A stretch of DNA of 33,369 nucleotides, taken from JAKACU01 sp021821185. Its GTDB lineage: Bacteria > Bacillota > Bacilli > Alicyclobacillales > SLC66. The stretch lies in assembly GCA_027343965.1 (NCBI GenBank), contig DAHWJX010000139.1, positions 1 through 33,369 of the forward strand, read 5' to 3'. The notes under the pieces were generated by a model that ran no database searches, was not told the DNA's origin, and was given only the letters and a program-made list of their open reading frames with translations. How positions within the stretch are numbered: position 1 is the first letter of the stretch; the number at the start of each line of letters is the position of its first letter. Below are positions 15,148-23,949 of this stretch, in pieces. The position numbers were made by a program, and so were the translations under genes.

Positions 15148-16164
15148 TTACGGTTTTAAGAGAACCTTGATAGCAGCTCCCTTTTGATCCCGAATAAAGG
15201 CAAACGCCTCAGCTGCTTCTTCTAATGGGAAGACTCGCGTAATCAGGGACTCGGTTGGCACCTTCCCTTCCACCACCAAGCGTACGGCATCAGCAAAGTC
15301 ATCTTCCGTATACATCAGCGTACCGATGACCGCAAGTTCACGGTCCTGAACAAGCGCCATAGGTACCGAAACATCTTGTTCAAACACACCGACGATGACG
15401 ATGGTCCCTCCCTTAGAAGCACCCAAAAGAGCAAACCGTACCGAACCTTCGACACCTACACACTCCAATACGGTGTCTGGACCCTTTTGACCAAAATGCA
15501 GCTCCATCGCCGAACGCGGATCAGCATTGGCGTTGCAAAACGACTCAAATCCTAGACGTTTAGCGATCTCACATTTCTGTGGATTGACATCCATCAAGAC
15601 GATTCGTTGCGCCCCAAGTGCCCGAGCAGCGATGGCGGTCATGATGCCAATCGTGCCCGAACCGACAATGCATACTTGACTGCCGTCTTTAACATCGCCT
15701 CGCTTACACGCGCGAACGCCAACGGCGAGAGGTTCTATCAGTGCCGCTCCTTTAAGTGGCACATCCTGAGGTAAAATCACTACATTTTTCTCAGGAATTA
15801 CGACATACTCCGCATAAGCTCCTGGAAACTGGCACCCTACGACACGCAAGTGATCACACACATGTGCGCGTTCTATTCGACAACGCTCACATTGACCACA
15901 AGATAGCGTCGGCTCAATAACCACATGGTCTCCCACGTGAATTCTCGATACATCAGCGCCCACTTCTGACACAACGCCCGTGGCCTCATGGCCTAAGACG
16001 ATCGGAAGCGCGATAAATGGGTGACGTCCATAAAAAGCGTGGATATCCGAACCACAAATGCCGACATGATCCACTCGCAACACGATTTCGCCAGGACCCG
16101 CCTCAGGCAGGGCTTGATCACGAATAATCATTTCCCCTGGTTGCGCCAAATACGCCTGTTTCAT
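15148..16164 (-). CDS. Zinc-dependent medium-chain alcohol dehydrogenase (polyol dehydrogenase type), copy 2
   Basis: A 338-residue NAD(P)-dependent dehydrogenase of the sorbitol/threonine dehydrogenase branch. Catalytic zinc residues are Cys37 in VGICGSD and His-Glu in VLGHEATGVV; the structural zinc is held by four Cys in CGQCERCRIERAHVC. The Rossmann motif reads VCIVGSGTIGIMTA (around residue 165). Such enzymes oxidise polyols to ketoses in the cytoplasm. GGGGAGGG lies 6-7 nt before the ATG, which overlaps the preceding FGGY kinase stop as ATGA. Pairing with adjacent sugar kinases suggests a pentitol or hexitol substrate. The second such enzyme in the operon (19572-20579) is clearly divergent from it, arguing for different substrates rather than recent duplication. 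Confidence 0.9.
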   Translation of the reverse strand: MKQAYLAQPGEMIIRDQALPEAGPGEIVLRVDHVGICGSDIHAFYGRHPFIALPIVLGHEATGVVSEVGADVSRIHVGDHVVIEPTLSCGQCERCRIERAHVCDHLRVVGCQFPGAYAEYVVIPEKNVVILPQDVPLKGAALIEPLAVGVRACKRGDVKDGSQVCIVGSGTIGIMTAIAARALGAQRIVLMDVNPQKCEIAKRLGFESFCNANADPRSAMELHFGQKGPDTVLECVGVEGSVRFALLGASKGGTIVIVGVFEQDVSVPMALVQDRELAVIGTLMYTEDDFADAVRLVVEGKVPTESLITRVFPLEEAAEAFAFIRDQKGAAIKVLLKP

Positions 16165-17567
16165 TGATTTCCCTCCCCATGAGTCAGCAACGTGGAAACC
16201 GCATCATCCCAGGTCGAAAAAACCTGTGATCCTTTCGCCGCCAAAACTGCCGCACCACCTGCCGTGAGTTCTGTGTAGGGATGAACGTAAAGGTCACAGC
16301 TTAGGCGCTCACTTTTTAAAGCCGCGTACTCGGGTATGGAACAAAGCCCCCCACACGCCACAAGCGACGTTGGCCGTTGTCCAACGATGCGACCAATTTC
16401 CCATAAAATTTTCTTTGTAGCAGTTGCTGTTGCTTCGATAACTGCCGTAAGCAAATCGATCGCTGAACTTTTTTCATGGATATAAGACCAAGAGAAACTC
16501 GACAAAGAGATCGGATCCCTCGTGAAGGAAAAGCGCTCCGTTGCGGGTTTGCGCAATGCATTTTTTGCAGCTAAAGCAATCGCTTGGTAGATATCTTGTT
16601 GCGACAGGGAGTCCGTCACTCGCATGTGTTCCATGGTCCAACGTATCAGAGCGCCAGTGGCCACAAAGTCTGAAAGGTACAGTGTGCTACCTGTGGCATC
16701 TCGCCCGATACAGAGTGAAGGGGACTGTGTCTCTACTTCATTGCCCGGCGCGATAACATAAATCGCCTCAGCCGTACCGGATGACAGAATCCCAGTACCA
16801 GGGCGCAATACACCCGCACCAAGTGCCGCACAGGCATCATCATGCCCACCCATAATAACGACGGCATCTTCAGACAATCCCGTCGCTTGCGCGACTTCAG
16901 GGGTTACCGAACCTAAAACCTCGCCGCCAGCCAAAATGGAAGGAAACATCATCAAAGGCAGATCAAACAATGATGCGACCTCATCGAGCCAGCAATTCCT
17001 AAAAGGACTGTACAAAAGGGTTCTGCTCGCAAGCGATGGACTCACCGCCAGCTGTCCTGTGAGTTGAAAATTGATATAGTCAGACACGGGAACAAACATC
17101 GCACTTTTTGAGAAAGCCGATGGATGATTTTCTTTCATCCAAAGGATCTTGCATAAACTAAACGAACGATCAAGTGGCATCCCTGTCAAACACCGCAAGT
17201 GTGCGGGATCAATAACCCTTGCAATTTCATGTACCTGGTATTTTGTGCGCTCATCATACCAAGGGATCACTGGAGAAACGGGCTGCCCTTGCAGATCGAG
17301 AAAGACACCTTCCTCGGCAAAACTAGCGACGGACAACGCATGCACGTGCACCGTTTGATGCAAACGTTCTTCTGCGTCTTGCAGGCAGTCTTTCACCACC
17401 AATGACACAGCATGCCACAAGTCCTGTGCCACATGACACTCACCGAAAGTTCCATCGATGGTCACTGGCGTCCTCGTAGACGACATCGAGACGAGTCCAC
17501 CTGTTACGGCAAACAGACACGCTTTGATGTTGGTCGTTCCCACATCGATACCAAGCACCATGTCCAT
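16161..17567 (-). CDS. FGGY-family carbohydrate kinase, second copy
   Basis: A 468-residue kinase with the N-terminal loop VLGIDVGTTNIKACLF, the substrate-side segment VIPWYDERT, VIMGGHDDACAALGAGV, GILSSGTAEAIY and VACGGLCSIPEYAALKS. It is shorter than the neighbouring xylulokinase-like protein and only distantly related. FGGY kinases phosphorylate ketoses, aldoses or polyols at C1 or C5/C6; with a FruK/LacC-type kinase next door, a ketose 1- or 6-phosphate product is an attractive inference. GAGGTG lies 8 nt before the ATG. The gene starts 2 nt after the PfkB stop codon and overlaps the dehydrogenase by 4 nt, so all three are tightly coupled. Confidence 0.87.
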   Translation of the reverse strand: MDMVLGIDVGTTNIKACLFAVTGGLVSMSSTRTPVTIDGTFGECHVAQDLWHAVSLVVKDCLQDAEERLHQTVHVHALSVASFAEEGVFLDLQGQPVSPVIPWYDERTKYQVHEIARVIDPAHLRCLTGMPLDRSFSLCKILWMKENHPSAFSKSAMFVPVSDYINFQLTGQLAVSPSLASRTLLYSPFRNCWLDEVASLFDLPLMMFPSILAGGEVLGSVTPEVAQATGLSEDAVVIMGGHDDACAALGAGVLRPGTGILSSGTAEAIYVIAPGNEVETQSPSLCIGRDATGSTLYLSDFVATGALIRWTMEHMRVTDSLSQQDIYQAIALAAKNALRKPATERFSFTRDPISLSSFSWSYIHEKSSAIDLLTAVIEATATATKKILWEIGRIVGQRPTSLVACGGLCSIPEYAALKSERLSCDLYVHPYTELTAGGAAVLAAKGSQVFSTWDDAVSTLLTHGEGNQ

Positions 17568-17569
17568 GG

Positions 17570-18523
17570 TTAGGCACCTCGCTTGCGGTGAACCACAGCG
17601 ATTTGTTCTTGGTACATGGCAAGCCTCTCGATGCCCTCAAGCAGCGGTGCAAAGCTGCCAAGCTTTAACGTGGCCGCCGCAGCGCCTAGAACAGCCGATG
17701 CGACGATCGACCTTCCCTGCATCATCCCGACGGCTACACCGGCAAAGTAGGCATCACCACAGGCAATCGAATTGATGACAGTCACCGAAGAGAAAGACAA
17801 TATGGCGATATCGTCCTTCGTGATGACAAGAGATCCTTCTTTTCCTCGTGTGATCATCACAGCTTGCGTACCTTTTTTGATCAATTGATCAGCATGAAAA
17901 ATCAACTCATCTTCATCACAAATCTTATGTCCCTGAACAGCACCGATAAATTCCTGCTCGTTGACTTTCACGATCGTAGGTATTGCATCAAGTGCCTGCT
18001 GTAAAGCGTCACCACCTGCATCAAGATAGACAGGGACATGGCGATCCTTATAGGAGTGCACAAGATCCTTATACAAGGAGCTTGGAACACCAGGAGGAAC
18101 ACTCCCACAAATCATAGCCAGGTGTGGGCGCCCTTTCAGACATTCTTCATCTTTCAGACATTCCTCAAACCGGGCTACTTCATCCTCACGCACGACAGGG
18201 CCATCTTCATTGATCACCGTAGTGCGTCCACGCTCCACGACGATGACACAAACTCTTGTCGCTTCTTGAATACGTACAAACGTTTCATCGATACCTAAGC
18301 GTACGCATTCATCGACGATGTAGTTTCCCGTCTGTCCACCTACAAACCCCGTGACTGTGACTTGCTGAAAAGGATCCAAACATTTAATGAAACGAGCGGC
18401 ATTGAGTCCTTTACCGCCTGCCACGGTGACAAGATCCTGAGATCGATTGATCGAACCCGTCGCAAAATCCGGAATCAACAGGGTGCGATCCATCGCAGGG
18501 TTCAAGCACACCACTTCAATCAA
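17570..18523 (-). CDS. PfkB-family sugar-phosphate kinase (1-phosphofructokinase/tagatose-6-phosphate kinase type)
   Basis: A 317-residue kinase of the FruK/LacC branch: CLNPAMDRTLLIPDF at the N-terminus, VAGGKGLNAARFI (GG(K)G-LN substrate motif, about residues 35-47), MICGSVPPGVPSSLY, and the ATP/anion-hole motif SIACGDAYFAGVAVG with the catalytic Asp near 251. It would phosphorylate a ketose monophosphate to the 1,6-bisphosphate consumed by the aldolase of this operon. I start it at TTG 18523: AGGAGGTG is 7 nt upstream and the protein then begins at the family's usual Ile-Glu-Val-Val. An earlier in-frame ATG lies inside the LacI gene and adds an unrelated Arg-rich stretch. An in-frame duplication gives EECLKDEECLKG near residue 125. 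Confidence 0.88.
   Translation of the reverse strand: MIEVVCLNPAMDRTLLIPDFATGSINRSQDLVTVAGGKGLNAARFIKCLDPFQQVTVTGFVGGQTGNYIVDECVRLGIDETFVRIQEATRVCVIVVERGRTTVINEDGPVVREDEVARFEECLKDEECLKGRPHLAMICGSVPPGVPSSLYKDLVHSYKDRHVPVYLDAGGDALQQALDAIPTIVKVNEQEFIGAVQGHKICDEDELIFHADQLIKKGTQAVMITRGKEGSLVITKDDIAILSFSSVTVINSIACGDAYFAGVAVGMMQGRSIVASAVLGAAAATLKLGSFAPLLEGIERLAMYQEQIAVVHRKRGA
18133..18168 (-). repeat. 18-bp in-frame tandem duplication inside the PfkB kinase gene
   Basis: Two adjacent 18-nt units differ at two positions and encode EECLKD followed by EECLKG. The duplication keeps the frame and lies in a surface-type charged stretch between motifs, so the enzyme should remain functional. Confidence 0.8.
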
Positions 18524-18536
18524 TGATCGCCACCTC

Positions 18537-19550
18537 CTAAGGTTCAATGATGGTGAGCGAAGATTCGCGAACAATGAGCTTCGCCGCCACTTCAACTGAC
18601 TCAATACCCGTTTGACCACGCATCTGATCGAGCATCGCCTTAGCCGCACGCCGCCCTATCAACTCAGGATCCGTGCGAACCGAAGAAATTCGTGGCTGTG
18701 TAAGAAGCATCCAATCCGTGTCATCGTACCCGACCACGCCCACCTCATGGCCAATGTTCACTCCTTCTGCCGTAAGCAACGAAATGCAACCGATCGTCGC
18801 CGCGTTGGTCGTACAAAATACACCAAGGGGTCCATCTACTGTTCGTAAAATGCGTTCCATTTGCAAACGACCCGCATTTCTGCCGACCTCATCTTCCTGA
18901 AAATGAGTGATCGGCTTGATACCGCTTTTGATGGCAGAAGTCATGAAACCTGCCACGCGCTCTTGAATCGCTCCTCGCGCTGGATATGGGGAGATCAAAG
19001 CGAGCTCTTTGTAAGATCCATGCAGATGATAAAACACATCGGCACCCGCTTGCTCATTGTTGCTTGTCACATAAGGTGCAAGCGTAATCGGCGACGGCTT
19101 TCGATCAATAAATACAATCGGACATTGCTGCACATCCCAATCCGATAGGAGTCGACATGTCGCTGGTGCTGAAGGTGCAATAATCAAACCTTCAATTTGA
19201 TACGTCATCATGGCAAGAAACCGCTCTTCGCGTTCTACCATGTCCCTTGAATTACAAAGCAACATTTGCAAACCAGCTTGGTACAAGGTGTCTTCCAATT
19301 GGGTCAATAACCGCGAAAAATAAGAACTATACAAATCAGGAATCACAACACCAACCATCCCAGTCTTGCGCGTCTTTAAACTTCTTGCCATCAGGTTGGG
19401 ACGGTAACCAAGCTGTGCCATGGCATCTTCAACCCGTTTTCGTGTGGCATCGGCTACTGGCTTTGCATGGCTCATCACGTACGAGACGGTAGCGCTTGAG
19501 ACACCAGCTAGTTGTGCCACATCCTTGATGCCAGGCCTTTTCATCGACAC
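18537..19550 (-). CDS. LacI-family transcriptional regulator
   Basis: A repressor of about 337 residues. The N-terminal helix-turn-helix reads IKDVAQLAGVSSATVSYVM with the hinge helix region RVEDAMAQLGYRPN, followed by a periplasmic-binding-protein-like sensor domain (GVVIPDLYSSYFSRLL, IVFIDRKPSP, EVGVVGYDDTDWMLLTQPRISSV). The start is uncertain: GTG at 19550 has GAGGAG 8 nt upstream; an ATG at 19544 or a GTG at 19559 are less well placed. It sits inside the polyol operon, 13-22 nt from its neighbours, so it probably autoregulates the operon. The inverted repeat 23917-23949 overlapping the operon promoter is the obvious target. Its ligand is presumably the polyol, the ketose or a phosphorylated intermediate. 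Confidence 0.92.
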   Translation of the reverse strand: MSMKRPGIKDVAQLAGVSSATVSYVMSHAKPVADATRKRVEDAMAQLGYRPNLMARSLKTRKTGMVGVVIPDLYSSYFSRLLTQLEDTLYQAGLQMLLCNSRDMVEREERFLAMMTYQIEGLIIAPSAPATCRLLSDWDVQQCPIVFIDRKPSPITLAPYVTSNNEQAGADVFYHLHGSYKELALISPYPARGAIQERVAGFMTSAIKSGIKPITHFQEDEVGRNAGRLQMERILRTVDGPLGVFCTTNAATIGCISLLTAEGVNIGHEVGVVGYDDTDWMLLTQPRISSVRTDPELIGRRAAKAMLDQMRGQTGIESVEVAAKLIVRESSLTIIEP

Positions 19551-19571
19551 CTGGAACACTCCTCGCAGCTT

Positions 19572-20579
19572 TTAGTACGTCACTTGCACTTTCATCATCT
19601 CAGCAGATTTACCGTGTTCAAAAAAGGCGGGCAAATCATCTAGCGTCACCACTTTGGACACCAGATCATCCACTTGAAAACGGCCTGCTTTCATCCAGTC
19701 AAGCGCTGCTTTGTAAGTATGATTGATAGCCATCGAGCCAACCAGTCGCCAGTCATTGCGATAGATTTCAAATGGATGGATAGCAATTTGAGCACCAACT
19801 GGCGCAACGCCAAATTGCATATGCGTGCCTTTGGGAGCCAAGTAGGCAAATTGAGTTTGAATGACAGAGGGAATCCCCGTCACATCAATAACAACGTCAA
19901 ACCCCCGCCGTCCCTTTCGATGGCCAAGCTCTATGTCAATATCCTTAGACAAGACACCGCGTGTAGCGCCATATTGTTTCGCTAATTCCAGTTTTTCAGG
20001 GGCAACATCGACTACGGTCAATTCCCCTGCTCCCCCATGCGTTAAGGCTTGCACCAGCAATTGTCCCATACTGCCAGCCCCAAATAGCAATACACTTTGT
20101 CCCACACGAAGTTCCAATTGGTTCATCCCATGGACCACGCAAGCAATTGGTTCAAGAAAGGCGCCATGTTCAAATGTGATGTCATCTGGCAAAGAAAATA
20201 CCGTATGTGCGGGAACTCTCACGAACTCAGCCATCGCTCCATCAACCGTATCTCCCGTAGCCCCCCAATGCTCACAGTGATTACCTCTGCCGCTTAAGCA
20301 AAACTCGCATTCGCCACAAAAAATGGAGGGATCAACTGCAACACGATCACCCTTTTCAAACACTGTGACACCTAGTCCAACCTCATGCACGATACCCGAA
20401 AACTCATGACCTGGAGTAAGAGGATAGTGGGAAATAAAGTCACCCTGGTAGATGTGCATGTCTGTTCCGCAAATACCGCAGCGTTTCACTTGCACCGTGA
20501 TCTCACCCTCACCAGGCTTTGGATACGGCACCTCTTTCACCACAGCATGCCTTGGTGACTCCACAACGAATGCTTTCAT
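19572..20579 (-). CDS. Zinc-dependent medium-chain alcohol dehydrogenase (polyol dehydrogenase type), copy 1
   Basis: A 335-residue dehydrogenase with catalytic zinc motifs RCGICGTDMH and LTPGHEFSGIV, the structural-zinc cluster CGECEFCLSGRGNHC and the dinucleotide motif VLLFGAGSMGQLL. It is of the sorbitol/threonine/arabitol dehydrogenase group, oxidising a polyol hydroxyl with NAD(P). The ATG at 20579 has AGAGGTG 6-7 nt upstream; an in-frame GTG three codons earlier is part of that site. It directly follows the two permease genes (15 nt), suggesting that it acts on the imported substrate first. The exact polyol (mannitol, sorbitol, arabitol, galactitol) is not decidable from motifs. Confidence 0.9.
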   Translation of the reverse strand: MKAFVVESPRHAVVKEVPYPKPGEGEITVQVKRCGICGTDMHIYQGDFISHYPLTPGHEFSGIVHEVGLGVTVFEKGDRVAVDPSIFCGECEFCLSGRGNHCEHWGATGDTVDGAMAEFVRVPAHTVFSLPDDITFEHGAFLEPIACVVHGMNQLELRVGQSVLLFGAGSMGQLLVQALTHGGAGELTVVDVAPEKLELAKQYGATRGVLSKDIDIELGHRKGRRGFDVVIDVTGIPSVIQTQFAYLAPKGTHMQFGVAPVGAQIAIHPFEIYRNDWRLVGSMAINHTYKAALDWMKAGRFQVDDLVSKVVTLDDLPAFFEHGKSAEMMKVQVTY

Positions 20580-20594
20580 AGTCAACACCTCTTC

Positions 20595-21425
20595 TTAAGA
20601 CTTAACCGCGCCAAATGTCATTCCACGCACAAATTGCTTATGAACCAACCAGCCGACAATCAAAATCGGCAGCATGGACAAGATACCAGCGGCAGACATC
20701 TTCGCCCAAAACAGACCTTCTGATGACATATACCCCGATATCAAGATCGGTAATGTCGCCGCATGATCATAGGAGAGGTTCACTGCAACGAAAAATTCAT
20801 TCCAATTGAGCACTAACATAATGAGAAAAGAAGAACTTATCCCTGTGCGCAACAGTGGAAAACCTAATCGCATCAAGGCTTGCATAGGCCCTAATCCGTC
20901 AAGTTGAGCTGCCTCCCAAATCTCAATCGGGACCTCCTTGAAAAAGGAATACATCATCCAAGTCACCATGGGGACGCTCATGCCAGCGTAAATGAGGGTA
21001 ATCACCCAAATGTTGTCGAGAAGTTGAAGATTGCGAACGATCACATAGAGAGGCACGATAATTCCAGCCATGGGCATCATTTTGGTCGATAAGAGCCAAA
21101 ACAACACATTGCCATCTTTTTTACCTGGAAAGAGAGTTAAAGCAAAAGCTGCTGGCACCCCCAGAATTAACCCTAAAAGAGCACCTCCTGCAGCTGCCGT
21201 CACCGAATTGCCCAAAGAATGAAGATACCCACCACCATTGACATTGAAAAATGCCTGGATATAATGAGCAAAACTTGGCGCGAAGAACCATTGGGGCGGT
21301 AGGGACACAGCTGCATTCTCTGATTTTAAACTTGTCATAATCAACCATAGAACTGGAAACACATACAAAATAGTCACTACGTACGCAATCGTTCCATACG
21401 TTCTTTTGCTGGTTTGGGCTTGCAC
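20595..21425 (-). CDS. Carbohydrate ABC transporter permease (MalG type)
   Basis: A 276-residue inner-membrane protein with about six transmembrane helices and the EAA coupling loop EAAQLDGLGPMQALMRLGFP (around residues 187-206), ending in FVRGMTFGAVKS as MalG-family proteins do. I start it at GTG 21425, because AAGGAGG lies 8 nt upstream; a GTG three codons earlier is inside that ribosome binding site. It pairs with the MalF-type permease 27 nt upstream and the binding protein beyond, forming a CUT1-type importer. No ATPase gene is in the operon, so a shared MsmX/MsmK-like ATPase elsewhere is expected. Confidence 0.93.
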   Translation of the reverse strand: MQAQTSKRTYGTIAYVVTILYVFPVLWLIMTSLKSENAAVSLPPQWFFAPSFAHYIQAFFNVNGGGYLHSLGNSVTAAAGGALLGLILGVPAAFALTLFPGKKDGNVLFWLLSTKMMPMAGIIVPLYVIVRNLQLLDNIWVITLIYAGMSVPMVTWMMYSFFKEVPIEIWEAAQLDGLGPMQALMRLGFPLLRTGISSSFLIMLVLNWNEFFVAVNLSYDHAATLPILISGYMSSEGLFWAKMSAAGILSMLPILIVGWLVHKQFVRGMTFGAVKS

Positions 21426-21452
21426 GCGAATCACCTCCTTTCGATTTTTGGG

Positions 21453-22373
21453 TCATTCGACGGAAAAGCGCATGATCAATCTGAACAAAAAGGTTGTGAT
21501 AATCGTCGTCACAATCACCGTGAGAATACCTACGGCTGCCGCTTCACCTACGTTCCACTGCGTGAAGCCTTGTAAATAAGCGTAGTAAGCGAGGTTTGTC
21601 GTCTGGTCCCCGGGACCGCCTTGGGTCGATATGTAAATGCGACCAAACATCTGTATTTGCAAGATGATCCCGAGAAACAGTTCTATTTCCATGTATTTGC
21701 GTAAATGCGGCAGTACGATATGAACGAATTCCTGCCATTTATTGGCGCCATCTACCCGCACAGCCTCCAATGACTCGATCGGCAGGGATTGCAAACCGGA
21801 GAGCGTAATCAACATCATGAACGGCGCCCATTGCCAAACCGTCATAAAAATGATGGAACGCCTTGGATCATTCGTCATAAAATCAATCGTACCTAAGCCC
21901 ACTGCCCTGAGAAGCCAATCCACGAAACCAAAATTCGGATCAAACATCAGGTCTTTCCATAGCACGGCATTGACGGATGACATCACAAAAAACGGAGTAA
22001 TAATGAGCAGACGCAGCACCTGTTTGCCCACGATATCAAGATCCATCAAAAGGGCGAGCGGAATGCCTACGAGAATGGCAAGAACAACCGATCCGCCCGT
22101 TAAAATTACGGTGTTGCCGATCGCATGCAAAAACGTAGGATCTTCAAAAATATATTGGTAGTTTTGCAAACCTGTAAAAAAAATGCGTGTAGGATCAAGA
22201 AAATTCCAATGCAATAGGCTGTACCATAACGTAATTAAAAAGGGAACTTGCGTCATAATACCGACGAACAAGAGCGCTGGAAACAAAAGACGCCACTTGC
22301 TTTTTGTACGCCACCCAAGTCGTTGTCGGCTTGGGCCGATCTTCATCCTGTGCGCTACGACTTGCGTGGCCAA
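21453..22373 (-). CDS. Carbohydrate ABC transporter permease (MalF type)
   Basis: A 306-residue permease with a cytoplasmic N-terminus, six predicted membrane helices and the EAA loop LEAVRVDGANKWQEFVHIVL (around residues 202-221). The segment ISTQGGPGDQTTNLAYYAY is typical of MalF/UgpA-type permeases for polyols and sugars. The start is TTG at 22373, with GGGGGGT 7 nt upstream. It forms the translocation pore with the MalG-type partner. It lies 61 nt after the binding-protein gene. Confidence 0.93.
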   Translation of the reverse strand: MATQVVAHRMKIGPSRQRLGWRTKSKWRLLFPALLFVGIMTQVPFLITLWYSLLHWNFLDPTRIFFTGLQNYQYIFEDPTFLHAIGNTVILTGGSVVLAILVGIPLALLMDLDIVGKQVLRLLIITPFFVMSSVNAVLWKDLMFDPNFGFVDWLLRAVGLGTIDFMTNDPRRSIIFMTVWQWAPFMMLITLSGLQSLPIESLEAVRVDGANKWQEFVHIVLPHLRKYMEIELFLGIILQIQMFGRIYISTQGGPGDQTTNLAYYAYLQGFTQWNVGEAAAVGILTVIVTTIITTFLFRLIMRFSVE

Positions 22374-22434
22374 GGCGAATACCCCCCGCAGCGACGCGCG
22401 GTGAAAGGTAGCTTCTACCGCGCGTCCGATTGTG

Positions 22435-23823
22435 CTACTTCAAATAACCATTTTGTTGCATCGTCTGTGTCGCTTGTTGCTGTGCCTCTGCCAATACACT
22501 TGACACAGATTTGCTACCGGTAATAGCTGCCGCGAAATCTTGACTCACTTGGGTACCTAACCCTTCAAACTCCGGTATGTCCACATACTGAACACCAGTA
22601 TAGGGAACCTGATGCAGAGTCGGATGCATGGGATCGGCCGTTTTAATGGATGTCACTTCAATCTGCGTCCATGGCGCAACCTTTTGTAGTTTCGGGTTGT
22701 TCAAAATGGAATAACGAGTGCCAGGAGGTGATTGGGCTAACCCATAATGCGCGACAACAAGTTTTGCGTACGCTTTACTTGTGGCCCACATGATGAATTT
22801 CGTCGCTGCAGATTGATTTTTCCCGGCGGAGTCAAGCGACAGGGCCCATGACCACAACCAGTGGCTGCCATTTTTCGTCACTTGATAAGGTGCAAATGCG
22901 TACCCTGTCTTCGCCGATACAGGACTTGCAGCGAAGTCAGGTGCGGCTGACGTGGCGTCGACCCACATCGCACCCTTACCTTGCGCCCACAGCGTCTCAC
23001 ACTCTACAAAACCATCCGATGCGGCGCCTGCTTCTCCATAGTTGCGCAACATATTGACGTAGAATGTCACGGCATTTTTCGTAGCGGGATTATTGAACTG
23101 AGGCTGCCACTTCATGTTGAACCATTCTCCACCAAAGGCATTGATGACCGTATCAAGCGGGGCTAATTGTTCTCCCCACCCTGGCAGGCCCCGCAGGATC
23201 ATGGGCGTGATCCCTTTGTTATCCTTTTTAATCACGAAAGCAAAATGTTGAATCTGACTCCAAGTCGGATGTAGAGGCATGACAAGGTGATCCTTTTTGA
23301 AAATATCCTTACGGTACATCATCATGGAACTTTCACCGTAAAACGGAACTGCATAAAGGGAATTTTGATAACTTAAGGCAGAGCGAATGGGTTTTAAGAG
23401 ATCGTTGACGTCATAGGCTTTCACCGCAGCAGATCCTTGCGTGGATGGCATATCTTTGGACAGATTGACAAGCCAGCCGTTTTTGGCCCAGAGTGGCACC
23501 TCGTACGACCCAATGGTTACCACATCAAATTTTCCCGCGTTGGTGGAAACGTCTTCTGTCACTTTATTGCGCAGTACGTTTTCCGGCATGACATCGTACT
23601 TAACCACAATGCCTGGATTGGCCTTCTCAAAGTATTTTGTCAAATTCTCCATTTGAATCATTTGGGGGTTATTCACTGTGGCAACTGTGATGGTAGTTAC
23701 GTTCTGTGCGTTGGCTGGAGTGACTCCGGCTGAAACGGCCATGCCTGAAAGTGTCAATACTGCGGTACCAGCTGTGAGGATTTTTTTCGTCACCGTACGA
23801 TGTGATGTAAGTTGAAAAAACAC
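22435..23823 (-). CDS. Extracellular sugar- or polyol-binding protein of an ABC importer
   Basis: A 462-residue family 1 extracellular solute-binding protein. I start it at GTG 23823, since AAGGGGG lies about 8 nt upstream and the resulting protein opens with a normal signal peptide (VTKKILTAGTAVLTLSG core, ANA cleavage near residue 40). The mature part begins TTITVATVNNPQMIQMENLT and includes YAVPFYGESSMMMYRKDIFK and GKGAMWVDATSAAPDF, typical of mannitol/sorbitol-type binding proteins. Unlike most Firmicute binding proteins it has no lipobox Cys at the cleavage site, so no lipid anchor is visible. It is the first gene of the operon, downstream of a promoter overlapped by an inverted repeat. 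Confidence 0.92.
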   Translation of the reverse strand: MFFQLTSHRTVTKKILTAGTAVLTLSGMAVSAGVTPANAQNVTTITVATVNNPQMIQMENLTKYFEKANPGIVVKYDVMPENVLRNKVTEDVSTNAGKFDVVTIGSYEVPLWAKNGWLVNLSKDMPSTQGSAAVKAYDVNDLLKPIRSALSYQNSLYAVPFYGESSMMMYRKDIFKKDHLVMPLHPTWSQIQHFAFVIKKDNKGITPMILRGLPGWGEQLAPLDTVINAFGGEWFNMKWQPQFNNPATKNAVTFYVNMLRNYGEAGAASDGFVECETLWAQGKGAMWVDATSAAPDFAASPVSAKTGYAFAPYQVTKNGSHWLWSWALSLDSAGKNQSAATKFIMWATSKAYAKLVVAHYGLAQSPPGTRYSILNNPKLQKVAPWTQIEVTSIKTADPMHPTLHQVPYTGVQYVDIPEFEGLGTQVSQDFAAAITGSKSVSSVLAEAQQQATQTMQQNGYLK

Positions 23824-23916
23824 TTGGATACCCCCTTTTATTGGTAACCCTTTTGCGTTCTCTAGGTGCATAACCAAGAACCATCTATCTTCTACACCAT
23901 CCACTCCTTTCTTGCG

Positions 23917-23949
23917 AAATTTAATCGTTTAGGTGAAACGATTAAATTT
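23917..23949. promoter_or_regulatory. Perfect inverted repeat, probable LacI-family operator of the polyol operon
   Basis: AAATTTAATCGTTT and AAACGATTAAATTT are perfect 14-bp arms with a 5-nt spacer (AGGTG), about 95 nt before the binding-protein start. The AAACG halves are like half-sites used by LacI-family repressors. The upstream arm covers the proposed -10 box. The LacI-type regulator encoded in the operon is the natural candidate; a leader hairpin is the alternative. Confidence 0.6.

Noticed and set aside
18524..18649. N-terminal extension of the PfkB kinase into the LacI gene
   Set aside because: The added residues are an Arg/Leu-rich shadow of the regulator gene; TTG 18523 has an AGGAGGTG at ideal distance.
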